From positions 124,001 to 188,000 of the forward strand of contig DAIMGJ010000001.1 in assembly GCA_036723975.1 (NCBI GenBank): a DNA stretch of 64,000 bases. The letters are read 5' to 3'. Source of the DNA: JAILEN01 sp036723975. Its GTDB lineage: Bacteria; Bacillota; Clostridia; Lachnospirales; Lachnospiraceae. Positions 14,837 to 23,250 of this stretch are shown here, piece by piece. The notes under the pieces are model-generated. The model searched no databases. It was not told the origin of the DNA and saw only the letters and a program-made list of their open reading frames with translations. A program made the position numbers and the translations under genes. How positions within the stretch are numbered: the stretch's first letter is position 1; the number at the start of each line of letters is the position of its first letter.

Positions 14837-16099
14837 TTATGCTTCCTCAATCTTAATTGTGATATTTGTAATATCCGGATACTCTGCAAGCTGAGCCTTT
14901 GTAAGTACTACCTGTTCCATTTCACCCGGAGCCATAACCTGTTTCTTTCTCTTGGAAATCTGAGTATCTCCAAAGTAAGTAGCAATGGCTTTATTCTTAT
15001 ATACATCACCTACACGGAAACGAACGGTAACAGTATCGTCCATTTCTTCCGGACGGATGTACTTCGGAACGGTATAACGAACGCCGTCAACCGGAAGGAT
15101 TTCCAAAACTCTCTTTGCTTCTTTCTTTCCTTCAAGAATGTACTTAGCGGCATTCTTTCCTGCATTGGTAGCTTCCTGAGAAACAAAGTCAACCAAGTCA
15201 TGTACGTGAAGTACGTTACCGCAGGCAAATACACCATCGATATTTGTTTCCAAAGAATCATTTACAATCGGTCCTGAAGTAATCGGGCTAAGCTCAACTC
15301 CTGAATTGGAAGAAAGCTCGTTTTCCGGAATCAATCCGCAGGAAAGAAGTAAGGTATCACATTCATAGTGAATTTCTGTTCCCGGGATTGGCTTTCTGTC
15401 CGGGCCGACTTCAGCGATGGTGATTCCTTCCACACGCTCTTTTCCTTCGATATCAACAACAGTATGAGATAACTTCAAAGGAATGCCGAAGTCATCCAAG
15501 CACTGAACGATATTTCTCTTTAATCCACCGGAGTAAGGCATAAGCTCAGCTACTACCTGAACCTCAGCACCTTCCAATGTCATTCGGCGAGCCATGATAA
15601 GTCCGATATCACCGGATCCAAGGATTACAACCTTACGTCCCGGCATATAGCCTTCCATGTTTACAAGTCTCTGTGCAGTACCTGCAGAAAAGATGCCTGC
15701 CGGTCTGTATCCCGGAATATTTAAAGCACCACGGCTTCTTTCACGGCATCCCATAGCAAGAATTACTGCCTTTGCCGGGATTACAAACATTCCGTCTTCA
15801 GAGTTCATTGCGGTAACGGTTTTATCCGGAGCGATATCCATTACCATGGTGTTTAATTTGTAATCAATATTTCTTTCTTTTACCTGCTCAATAAAACGGG
15901 AAGCATATTCCGGACCGGTTAACTCTTCTTTGAATGTGTGAAGACCAAATCCGTTATGAATACACTGGTTTAAGATACCACCGAGTTCGTGGTCTCTTTC
16001 GATAATTAAAATATCCTGAATACCGTTATCTCTAGCGGCAACAGCAGCAGCGAGTCCGGCAGGACCACCACCGACAATGACTAAATCATAATTCTTCAT
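14837..16099 (-). CDS. NAD(P)/FAD-dependent oxidoreductase of the glycerol-3-phosphate operon
   Basis: 420 aa. N-terminal FAD-binding motif IVGGGPAGLAAAVAA with ERDHELGG, a second nucleotide-binding motif VVILGSGDIGLIMARRMTLEG near the middle, and the GVFACGNVLHVHDLVDFVS block at the C-terminal FAD site. NQCIHNGFG near residue 50 replaces the usual disulfide of thioredoxin-type enzymes. It probably passes electrons between NAD(P) and the GlpA-like subunit, as in other clostridial G3P dehydrogenase clusters. RBS and 11-base spacing tie it to the upstream gene. Confidence 0.88.
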   Translation of the reverse strand: MKNYDLVIVGGGPAGLAAAVAARDNGIQDILIIERDHELGGILNQCIHNGFGLHTFKEELTGPEYASRFIEQVKERNIDYKLNTMVMDIAPDKTVTAMNSEDGMFVIPAKAVILAMGCRERSRGALNIPGYRPAGIFSAGTAQRLVNMEGYMPGRKVVILGSGDIGLIMARRMTLEGAEVQVVAELMPYSGGLKRNIVQCLDDFGIPLKLSHTVVDIEGKERVEGITIAEVGPDRKPIPGTEIHYECDTLLLSCGLIPENELSSNSGVELSPITSGPIVNDSLETNIDGVFACGNVLHVHDLVDFVSQEATNAGKNAAKYILEGKKEAKRVLEILPVDGVRYTVPKYIRPEEMDDTVTVRFRVGDVYKNKAIATYFGDTQISKRKKQVMAPGEMEQVVLTKAQLAEYPDITNITIKIEEA

Positions 16100-16110
16100 G
16101 ATAATCCTCC

Positions 16111-17544
16111 TTAAATCTGCTTATTGTATCCGAATACAATCTTTGCATTCTCACCATTTTTAGTTACATCAAACGGGCTCATCGGTACTTCCTGCTCCAA
16201 AAGTTCCATAACTCTCGGTGAGCAAAAACCGCCCTGGCATCTTCCCATACCACCACGGGTACGACGTTTTACACCATCTAAATCTCTTGCACCAAGGGTA
16301 CGGTTGATGGCATCTAACATCTCACCCTTAGAGATGGATTCGCAACGGCAGATGATCTGTCCGTATGCAGGATTCTTTTTGATAAGTTCGTTTCTTTCTT
16401 CCATGGAAAGGGTGGCAGGATTTAAGATACCCTTGCGCTTTCCGTTGAAGGATGTATTTTCAGAAAGGGATAATTTATTAGCAACCTCTTTTGCAATCAT
16501 TACACCGATTGCCGGAGCGGAAGAAAGTCCCGGAGATTCAATACCTGCTGCATTGAAAAATCCTTCTGCATCTTCTGCTTCCCCAAGAACGAAATCACCT
16601 GCATCTTCGTGTGCACGAAGGCCGGCAAAGGAAGTGATTACCGCACGCATCGGAACATTCTTTACCGAAAGGGCACTTGTGGCAGCAAGTCCTCCAAGTC
16701 CTTCAGCTGTGGTATTCACACCTTCTTTGTTCTCTATATCTTCTGCTGTCGGTCCAACAAGAAGGTTTCCGTGAACGGTAGGAGTTACAAGAACACCCTT
16801 ACCCATCTTGCTCGGAAGCTGGAAGATGGTATGGCTTACATGATTTCCTGCAGACTTATCAAGAAGTTCATACTGTCCGCGACGAGCGGTGATGTGAAGC
16901 TTCTTAGAAGAAACCATGTTGTTAATTTCATCTGCATACACACCTGCTGCATTTACAACAGTCTTTGCTTCGATTTCACCTTTGTTGGTAGAAATCACGT
17001 AGTGGTCGCCGGATTTAGCAACCTTTTCCACTTTTGTGGAAAGTTTAAACTCTACGCCGTTATCAGCTGCGTTTTCAGCCAATGCGTAGTTGAAGTTGAA
17101 CGGGCAAACAATTCCGCCGGTAGGAACATATAAAGCATCAACAACATCATCAGCGATGTTTGGCTCCATCTTTAAAAGTTCGTCGCGATCAACGATCTTT
17201 AATCCTTCCACGCCGTTTGCAATACCCTGATCGTAAAGCTTCTGTAAATCTTCTTTGCTCTGATCTTTGGTACGAACCACTAAAGAACCGTTTCTCTTAA
17301 ACGGGAAATCAAGATCACGAGAAAGCTCGTCAAACATCTTGTTTCCTTCTACGTTAAGTTTTGCTTTCAAAGAACCCGGCTTTGCATCATAACCACCGTG
17401 GATGATGGCTGAGTTTGCCTTTGAGGTTCCGCAGCAAAGATCCTGTTCTCTTTCGATGACAACGGCATTAACTGTAAATTTGGAAAGCTCTCTTGCGATT
17501 GCACTTCCGATGACGCCGCCACCAATGATTGCTACATCATACAT
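16111..17544 (-). CDS. glpA: GlpA-like FAD-dependent glycerol-3-phosphate dehydrogenase
   Basis: 477 aa. The DAO-type fold starts at IIGGGVIGSAIARELSKF, with IEREQDLCCGTSKANSAIIHGG at the flavin site. The C-terminal ~90 residues form a BFD-like [2Fe-2S]-binding domain (ICRCESIS and GRCQGGFC). Together with the following FAD protein and DUF1667 protein it should oxidise sn-glycerol-3-phosphate to dihydroxyacetone phosphate in anaerobic glycerol catabolism. L-2-hydroxyglutarate oxidase-type activity is the main alternative. The leader holds a terminator typical of GlpP antitermination, and glpP is at 27486-28052, which favours the glycerol-3-phosphate role. Confidence 0.85.
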   Translation of the reverse strand: MYDVAIIGGGVIGSAIARELSKFTVNAVVIEREQDLCCGTSKANSAIIHGGYDAKPGSLKAKLNVEGNKMFDELSRDLDFPFKRNGSLVVRTKDQSKEDLQKLYDQGIANGVEGLKIVDRDELLKMEPNIADDVVDALYVPTGGIVCPFNFNYALAENAADNGVEFKLSTKVEKVAKSGDHYVISTNKGEIEAKTVVNAAGVYADEINNMVSSKKLHITARRGQYELLDKSAGNHVSHTIFQLPSKMGKGVLVTPTVHGNLLVGPTAEDIENKEGVNTTAEGLGGLAATSALSVKNVPMRAVITSFAGLRAHEDAGDFVLGEAEDAEGFFNAAGIESPGLSSAPAIGVMIAKEVANKLSLSENTSFNGKRKGILNPATLSMEERNELIKKNPAYGQIICRCESISKGEMLDAINRTLGARDLDGVKRRTRGGMGRCQGGFCSPRVMELLEQEVPMSPFDVTKNGENAKIVFGYNKQI

Positions 17545-17578
17545 ACTTTAAAACTCCCTTCATTTTTGAAATGGACAT

Positions 17579-17628
17579 AAAAAAAGCAAGGCAATTAGAG
17601 GCGAACTTCTTCGCCTATAATACCTCGC
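17579..17628 (-). terminator. leader terminator of the glp operon (putative GlpP target)
   Basis: On the minus strand GCGAGGTATTATAGGCGAA (17628-17610) pairs, with small bulges, with TTCGCCTCTAATTGCCTTGC (17605-17586), followed by seven T. It lies between the promoter and the glpA start. In B. subtilis glp genes, the antiterminator GlpP with glycerol-3-phosphate prevents termination at such a site. Confidence 0.8.
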
Positions 17629-17665
17629 TCATATCTCCTGGTAACAATTATTTATTTGCATTAAC

Positions 17666-17693
17666 ATTATAGCATCTCAATTTTGAAATGCAA
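17666..17693 (-). promoter_or_regulatory. glp operon promoter
   Basis: Minus strand: TTGCAT (17693-17688), 16-base spacer, TATAAT (17671-17666). The start would fall near 17659, giving a ~115-base leader that contains the terminator at 17579-17628. Confidence 0.65.
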
Positions 17694-17717
17694 CACAAAA
17701 ATTAAAAGATTTAAGTA

Positions 17718-18698
17718 TTAAAACAACAGCGCAATCTGCTCGGGCAAAGTGGTGATATCGATGGCCTTTGCTTTGCAGACCACTTCCCCGTCGGTATGTA
17801 CCCACTGAGGCGTGTCACTTTTTACGGAAAGATTCTTTCCTTTTCCCATATGGATTTCAGGGAACTTTACATGGTGTCCGTCAAAAGCCGTGGGAAAGAT
17901 TTTAAAAAACGCCCTATTGGATTTCGGTGTTGCGATACAGGTATCCAAAATACCATCGTCGTTTTTCGCCTCAGGGCAGAACTTAAAACCACCACCTTCG
18001 TAGTTATTGTTCATAGCCACAAAAAGCATGGCGGAGGTATATTCCTGTTCTTTGCCATCTGTAGTAACCGTAATATCCGGTCGCTTTACGGAGATGACCA
18101 GTCGCATGGCGCAAGCCAAATAAATCAGCTTGCCGAGATGTAACTTGTTCAAAACGTTTTTAAACTTGGATGCATCCGCCGCCTGGCAAATGGCTGCATC
18201 AAATCCAAATCCGGTAGAATCATGGAACAGTCGATAAGTATCTCCGTTTTCATCCACCCGGCCGATTCTTTCTGCAGGAACAAGTTCATCGGAAATCTCG
18301 TGATATACGATTTTTCCCACATCCATTTTTCGGCAAACATTGCCTTCCATGATTTTCTTGGCCAGGCCTTCCACATCATCTCCGATTCCGAGTCCCTTTG
18401 CCAAATCGTTTCCGCTTCCCGCCGGAATATATCCTAAGTGGATTTGATTGATGTGTTCCATGCCGTTTAATGCCACATTTAAACTTCCGTCACCGCCGAC
18501 GATAATAAGATTTATGATTTCATCCGCCGGCAAATCTTTTGTCAGCTGATGGCACAACGCATCAAGTCCCACTTCTTTTGTGGAGTAGTGTACGTTTATT
18601 TCGTTGCCGCTTTCTTCCATAATCGGAAAAATCTTTTGAAACTTTTTAAGTGTTCGTCCGGATGCTCCCACCGGATTTACAACTACGTGAAATATCAT
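17718..18698 (-). CDS. diacylglycerol kinase-like lipid kinase (YegS/BmrU family)
   Basis: 326 aa. DAGK catalytic fold: VVNPVGASGR at the N-terminus, the nucleotide-binding IIVGGDGSLNVALNG, and IPAGSGNDLAKGLG. The C-terminal domain shows AMRLVISVKRPDITV and FVAMNNNYEGGGFKFCPEAKNDDG, then VHTDGE near the end. Members phosphorylate diacylglycerol or related lipids at the membrane. Its start overlaps the GH2 stop by 4 bases (ATGA), so it is the last gene of the EEP-SDR-GH2-DAGK operon. The grouping with a glycosidase hints at glycolipid turnover (inference). Confidence 0.88.
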   Translation of the reverse strand: MIFHVVVNPVGASGRTLKKFQKIFPIMEESGNEINVHYSTKEVGLDALCHQLTKDLPADEIINLIIVGGDGSLNVALNGMEHINQIHLGYIPAGSGNDLAKGLGIGDDVEGLAKKIMEGNVCRKMDVGKIVYHEISDELVPAERIGRVDENGDTYRLFHDSTGFGFDAAICQAADASKFKNVLNKLHLGKLIYLACAMRLVISVKRPDITVTTDGKEQEYTSAMLFVAMNNNYEGGGFKFCPEAKNDDGILDTCIATPKSNRAFFKIFPTAFDGHHVKFPEIHMGKGKNLSVKSDTPQWVHTDGEVVCKAKAIDITTLPEQIALLF

Positions 18699-20473
18699 AG
18701 CTTGCCTCCGTCTATCTTGCGTACTTTTCGATCGTAGGTGTAGACGCCGTTGGTCTCATCCTCAATGTCGGTCCACTGGGTGTAGACACTTGCGCAAAGT
18801 CCCTTCGGAATCAATCCCCGAAGTTTGTTTTGAATCTTTTCGTATGCTTTGTTTAAATCTTCTCGGTTGTTGTAAACACTGTATCCGTAAATCGGATCGG
18901 AGTAAGAATGTTCTTTAATCTTATAAACCATACCCCCGATTTCCGAGAGCACATTGGCACGATGCTTTTCCGGTGTAACCACTAGTTCAAAGAAGTAATT
19001 ATGGACACTGAAGAAATCCCCACCTCGTTGGTCGAACCATCCGCTGGCCTGATCGATCAGTCTCGTGGGGTCTGCCTTTTTTGCAAGCATGGTCATACGC
19101 GTGGTATGGAACTGTCCCCATCCCTCGTTAAAAATCACCCAGGTACAAATGCAGGGATGATTTTTAAGAAGTCGAATGGTGGCAACCATTTCGTTTTTAA
19201 ACTCCAGTTGTCCCTCTTTATCCGTACGGGCAAACAGCGGATACATTTTATCGCTGACTTTTACTCGTTTTAAAGAAAGGGGTGTAGCGGCATAGGTCAC
19301 AAACCACTGCTTTAGTTTGCCACCGCCGTTTACCATATCCTGCCAGACAATAAGTCCAAGTCTGTCGCAGTGATAATACCAACGATCCGGCTCAATCTTG
19401 ATATGCTTTCGCACCATATTAAAGCCGGTGTTTTTCATCTCTGTAAGATCCCAAATTATGGCCTCGTCGGAAGGTGGGGTCAAAAGAGATTCCGGCCAAT
19501 AACCCTGATCCAATACCCCCTGCTGATAAATCACTTTATGATTGAGGCCGACCCTGGGAAAGGTTTCATGTTCCTGATGAATCAACTGGAAGGAGCGCAT
19601 GGCAAAGTAGCTTTGCACTTTATCTTCGATACCCTCATCATCGGTCATGGAAATATCGCAATAATATAAATAAGGTTCCTCCGGTGTCCAAAGCACAGGA
19701 TGCTCCAGGGGAATCAAAAACTCCTCGTCGCTTTTTACCACATGGGTTTCAAAAATCCGCTCCGGTTTTTCATCCGCCTTCAAATAAACCTTTGGCTCAT
19801 AAAGAGAAATCGTTACGTCACAGGAATGCTGATTTCTGGTATGAATTGTTCCACGGAGCATGTAAGGATTATCTTCCGCATTTAATTCAATTGCAGTGAT
19901 ATAATTCTGGGGAACCATCTCTGCCCAAACCGTTTGCCAGATACCGCTTTGTGCCGTATAAAACATCCCGCCACGGTTTAACCTCTGCTTTCCTCTGGAA
20001 TGATAGGACTCATCGGATTCATCGGTAACACGAAGGGTAATGGTATTGTCTCCCCGGAATAGGAACCGGGTGATATCGCAATCAAAAGGCAGGTATCCGC
20101 CCACATGGGAAGCAACTGCCTTTTGATTAATATAGAGAGTGCAACACTGGTCCACTGCACCAAAATGCAATAGTACACGTTCTTTTCTGTTTTCAAAACG
20201 GAAGTGTCTTTGATACCAAAGATATTCATCGGGCTGAAGCTGGCGATTTACGCCGGAAAGCGAAGTCTCCGGAGAAAAAGGGACAAGAATTTTTCCATCC
20301 GAAACATTCGGAAACTTTTCCTGCACGCTTCTTGCTCCGATTTTTTCGAATGCGTACTTCCAGTAGCCGTTTAGATTGATATAACTGTCACGAACCATTT
20401 GTGGTCGTGGATATTCCTGTAGTACCTGTTCCTTATCGAGGTTCTCTCCCCAAACCGTTGATAATTGATTCAT
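18695..20473 (-). CDS. glycoside hydrolase family 2 (β-galactosidase/β-glucuronidase-like)
   Basis: 592 aa. The usual GH2 order is visible: sugar-binding jelly roll (about 20-190, PRPQMVRDSYINLNGYWKYAF), immunoglobulin-like domain (about 190-290), and TIM barrel. The acid/base Glu is in FNEGWGQF (Glu about 450) and the nucleophile is probably the Glu in VLSEIGG (about 511). It lacks a signal peptide and the extra C-terminal domains of LacZ, so it is a short cytoplasmic form. Specificity cannot be read from sequence. It is in a tight operon, three bases after the SDR. Confidence 0.88.
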   Translation of the reverse strand: MNQLSTVWGENLDKEQVLQEYPRPQMVRDSYINLNGYWKYAFEKIGARSVQEKFPNVSDGKILVPFSPETSLSGVNRQLQPDEYLWYQRHFRFENRKERVLLHFGAVDQCCTLYINQKAVASHVGGYLPFDCDITRFLFRGDNTITLRVTDESDESYHSRGKQRLNRGGMFYTAQSGIWQTVWAEMVPQNYITAIELNAEDNPYMLRGTIHTRNQHSCDVTISLYEPKVYLKADEKPERIFETHVVKSDEEFLIPLEHPVLWTPEEPYLYYCDISMTDDEGIEDKVQSYFAMRSFQLIHQEHETFPRVGLNHKVIYQQGVLDQGYWPESLLTPPSDEAIIWDLTEMKNTGFNMVRKHIKIEPDRWYYHCDRLGLIVWQDMVNGGGKLKQWFVTYAATPLSLKRVKVSDKMYPLFARTDKEGQLEFKNEMVATIRLLKNHPCICTWVIFNEGWGQFHTTRMTMLAKKADPTRLIDQASGWFDQRGGDFFSVHNYFFELVVTPEKHRANVLSEIGGMVYKIKEHSYSDPIYGYSVYNNREDLNKAYEKIQNKLRGLIPKGLCASVYTQWTDIEDETNGVYTYDRKVRKIDGGKL

Positions 20474-20476
20474 TGC

Positions 20477-21205
20477 CTAAAAGTAACCTCCGTCCAAACC
20501 GATAATCTGTCCGGTCATATAAGAATTGGAAAGAAGTGATACCACAGCCTTTCCGACTTCCTCCGGTGTGCCGAAGCGTCCCATAGGAATCTCTTCCGCC
20601 AAATCCGCTCTTTCCTCGTCACCAAAGATCTTCATCATATCGGTATCAATCACCCCGCAGGAAATTGCATTTACAAATACATTTGAAGGCGCCAATTCCT
20701 TTGCCAACGCTTTCGTGTACGCGTCCACGCCACCTTTGGATGCGGAATAACAGACCTCACAGGAGGCTCCTCTTTGACCCCACATAGAGGTAATATTTAT
20801 AATATGTCCGGACTTGCGGGAAATCATTTCCGGAGAAAAAAGCTTTGTCGTATAAAACACGGAGGACAAGTTCGTATTGATGACACGTTGCCACTCGGAT
20901 ACTTCCATATCATTTAGCAAGCCGTAGTGAGAAATTCCGGCATTATTTACAATAACCGTAACTATCGGAGAGTCTTTCTCCATCTCCTTTTTTACATGGA
21001 GCAGAAATGAATAATCGGAAACATCTCCCGTAAAGCAGAAGCTTCTGGTTTGATAAGTATCTTTTAATTCCTGTGCCAAAGACGTAAGAAGTTCCGTATT
21101 CTCGTGGCAAATTAAAATCAAATCATACCCTTCTTTTGCAAGAGCATACGCAATTCCTCTTCCAATTCCTCTGCTTGCTCCCGTAACCAGTGCAGTTTCT
21201 TTCAT
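20477..21205 (-). CDS. short-chain dehydrogenase/reductase (FabG-like)
   Basis: 242 aa from the ATG at 21205. A TTG at 21229 would add eight residues inside the upstream gene. The Rossmann motif TGASRGIGRGIA, NNAGISH, and the catalytic Ser/Tyr/Lys (INITSMWG, YSASKGG) are present, and the end GQIIGLDGGYF is typical of FabG-like SDRs. It likely reduces a 3-oxoacyl or sugar-derived ketone with NAD(P)H. With no fatty-acid synthesis genes nearby and a glycosidase next door, a sugar or lipid substrate is as likely as acyl-ACP. Confidence 0.9.
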   Translation of the reverse strand: MKETALVTGASRGIGRGIAYALAKEGYDLILICHENTELLTSLAQELKDTYQTRSFCFTGDVSDYSFLLHVKKEMEKDSPIVTVIVNNAGISHYGLLNDMEVSEWQRVINTNLSSVFYTTKLFSPEMISRKSGHIINITSMWGQRGASCEVCYSASKGGVDAYTKALAKELAPSNVFVNAISCGVIDTDMMKIFGDEERADLAEEIPMGRFGTPEEVGKAVVSLLSNSYMTGQIIGLDGGYF

Positions 21206-21215
21206 AACAAATCTC

Positions 21216-22313
21216 TTAATCCTCTTCAATCGTAACTTTTAAATAAACCGGATTGTGATCGCTGTTTTCAAATCCTTTATCAATGGTTTCTATGCGATTC
21301 ACCTTCAGATTCTTCGATACAATAAAGCCGTCTAACATATAAAACTGGAACTCATCCTCGTTTCCTGCATACGGCTTATCCAAAGAACGGCAAGTCGGAT
21401 GTGTGGTATCCATTTCAAACTGCCATCCGTCTGCAAAATCTGATTCCTCAATCAGGCCGGCTTTCCAATAATCTTCCCCGAGTACCGGATACATGCTTGC
21501 ATCCACTCCGGAGAAGGTTTGGTTAAAATCTCCCCCCGCAATTACATAATTGCCTTTTTCATATTCTTCCTGAATAAATGAAGACAACAATTTTGTCTGT
21601 GCAACCTTTCCTTCGCCGCTGTCATATGCTTCCAAATGAAGGTTTACAAACACAAGTTCCTTATCCGTTCCCTCAATCGGGGTACGGGAAACCAAAAGAC
21701 AACGTTTTAAATTCCCGGTACGAATCGGCCAAGAAAACGGGTTCGGTAACGAAATACGTTCTGCCGTCGTCTGCGGAAACTTGCTTAAAGTCTGAACACC
21801 TGCCAACATATGTCCCATTGGTGGAATCGGATAGGCAATCCATAATACATCAAAGTTTTTCGCAAAAGCGGAAGAGTAGGACGAAAGATCTGTCCTAAGA
21901 TCTGTTGTCTGGTCAATGCCATAAGAACGTGTGCTGTTTACATCCACTTCCTGAATATAAATGACATCCGGATCAAGGAACTCTAATGTATCCTCAATTG
22001 CAGAAAGATTGTTTTTTACTGATTCTTCATCCTGGGACTTAACCGCCTTGCCTCCGTCCATGAAAAAATCCGCCGTTTTGGAAAGTCCGCAATAACCGAT
22101 ATTCCATGTCACCACAGAAACATCATCCCCTACTGCAAGGATCTTTGTTTCACCGCTAACAGAGGCCTCCGGAGTGATTGATTCCACATCCTTTGGACGA
22201 TATTCTACGATGGTTAAAACGAGAAAATACAGAAACACGATAGATACAAGAATTGCTACAGTAATCAGTACCCATTTTAATATGCGAAACGGCAACGCAA
22301 CTGGTTTTTTCAT
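21216..22313 (-). CDS. membrane-anchored endonuclease/exonuclease/phosphatase-family protein
   Basis: 365 aa. One N-terminal membrane helix (about 10-35) anchors a catalytic domain that should face outward. EEP motifs: VVTWNIGYCG, VIYIQEVD (metal-binding Glu), FVNLHLEA, AGGDFNQ, and SDHNPVYLKV at the end with the catalytic Asp-His. Bacterial members include phosphodiesterases and sphingomyelinase- or phosphoinositide-type phosphatases; the membrane anchor favours a lipid or phosphodiester substrate over DNA. It is the first gene of the operon that runs to 17718. The RBS GGAGGGG follows directly after a leader terminator. Confidence 0.85.
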   Translation of the reverse strand: MKKPVALPFRILKWVLITVAILVSIVFLYFLVLTIVEYRPKDVESITPEASVSGETKILAVGDDVSVVTWNIGYCGLSKTADFFMDGGKAVKSQDEESVKNNLSAIEDTLEFLDPDVIYIQEVDVNSTRSYGIDQTTDLRTDLSSYSSAFAKNFDVLWIAYPIPPMGHMLAGVQTLSKFPQTTAERISLPNPFSWPIRTGNLKRCLLVSRTPIEGTDKELVFVNLHLEAYDSGEGKVAQTKLLSSFIQEEYEKGNYVIAGGDFNQTFSGVDASMYPVLGEDYWKAGLIEESDFADGWQFEMDTTHPTCRSLDKPYAGNEDEFQFYMLDGFIVSKNLKVNRIETIDKGFENSDHNPVYLKVTIEED

Positions 22314-22330
22314 ATACTACCCCTCCATTT

Positions 22331-22365
22331 AAAAAACCTCAGTCGCCTATACAAGGAAACTGAGG
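22331..22365 (-). terminator. terminator-like hairpin in the leader of the EEP operon
   Basis: Minus strand: CCTCAGT (22365-22359) pairs with ACTGAGG (22343-22337), followed by six T, then at once the RBS and ATG. It is either an attenuator or the end of an upstream short transcript. Confidence 0.6.
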
Positions 22366-22471
22366 CAAACATACGTATTATCCCATATATGAACAATATA
22401 ATATTTGTGCGAGTATTTGTAAAGGTAGAAAATTTTCCTCGGATTTTGGTTAAATTGTCACTCGATTTTCA

Positions 22472-22499
22472 TTGAAGTCAGACATTAATATGATATAAT
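22472..22499 (+). promoter_or_regulatory. hpf promoter
   Basis: TTGAAG (22472-22477), 16-base spacer, TATAAT (22494-22499). Transcription would begin near 22506. Confidence 0.75.
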
Positions 22500-22505
22500 A
22501 CTTTT

Positions 22506-22603
22506 ATATCAAAGGAGGTTGTTTTTAGCTTTTCAAAAAGCAATATGAAAGGAGGAGAAGGACCAAAACCTTTGATAAATTTTATTTAAAGGGGTTAAAC
22601 ATC
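22506..22603 (+). promoter_or_regulatory. structured 5' leader of hpf
   Basis: TATCAAAGG at the predicted 5' end (22507-22515) pairs perfectly with CCTTTGATA (22569-22577). Inside it lies a small hairpin GCTTT/AAAGC (22528-22541) and two SD-like GGAGG segments. The real RBS AAAGGGG is outside the stem. Clostridial raiA/hpf genes often follow a conserved RNA motif; I cannot confirm membership by eye. Confidence 0.5.
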
Positions 22604-23134
22604 ATGAAGATTAAGATTACCGGAAGAAATATCGAACTGACAGAAGGATTAAAAAAAGCTGTAGAGGAGAAATTATCCAAGCTTAACAAGTACTTTACAG
22701 AAGATACACAAGCAAATGTTACCCTTAGTGTTGAGAAAGAACGTCAAAAAATCGAGGTTACCATCCCTGTTAAGGGAAACATCATTCGTTCCGAGCAGGT
22801 ATCCAATGATATGTACGTATCCATTGATTTGGTTGAAGAAGTCATCGAACGTCAAATGAAGAAATATCGCAACAAGATTATTTCTCGCCAGCAGGAGCCG
22901 GGCGAATTCTTCGCAGACGAATTCATCTCAAAAGCAGAAGAAGATGAAGAGGAGATTAATATCATTCGTTCCAAGAAATTCGGAATGAAGCCGATGTATC
23001 CGGAGGATGCATGTGTACAGATGGAACTGTTGGGACATAATTTCTTCGTATTCAGAAACGCCGAGACCGACGAAGTAAACGTAGTTTACAAGAGACGAGG
23101 AAATACCTACGGTCTTATCGAACCGGAGTTCTAA
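22604..23134 (+). CDS. hpf: long-form ribosome hibernation promoting factor
   Basis: 176 aa, the length of the long HPF/YvyD form. The N-terminal RaiA domain (about 1-95: KITGRNIELTEGLKKAVEEKLSKL) binds the decoding region of the 30S subunit. The C-terminal dimerisation domain (about 115-176: IIRSKKFGMKPMYPEDACVQMELLGHNFFVFRN, EVNVVYKRRGNTYGLIEP) joins two ribosomes into inactive 100S particles during stationary phase. The start ATG has AAAGGGG upstream. Monocistronic, with its own promoter and terminator. Confidence 0.96.
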   Translation: MKIKITGRNIELTEGLKKAVEEKLSKLNKYFTEDTQANVTLSVEKERQKIEVTIPVKGNIIRSEQVSNDMYVSIDLVEEVIERQMKKYRNKIISRQQEPGEFFADEFISKAEEDEEEINIIRSKKFGMKPMYPEDACVQMELLGHNFFVFRNAETDEVNVVYKRRGNTYGLIEPEF

Positions 23135-23157
23135 AATATCATATTTAAACTACGGAA

Positions 23158-23190
23158 GAGGGCTTGCAAATGCAGGCTCTCTTTTTTTCC
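23158..23190 (+). terminator. hpf terminator
   Basis: AGAGGGCTTGC pairs with GCAGGCTCTCT (two G-U pairs) around AAAT, followed by seven T. Confidence 0.85.
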
Positions 23191-23250
23191 CGTTTTGGTG
23201 TATAATGTGCTCTTGAGATTCAGACATATTTTTTTATGAAAGGAAATTCT

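Noticed and set aside
14708..15277. 189-codon plus-strand ORF
   Set aside because: Antisense to the FAD oxidoreductase and DUF1667 genes; no RBS and no family resemblance.
20526..20750. Plus-strand ORF within the SDR gene
   Set aside because: Antisense shadow of a clear FabG-like gene.
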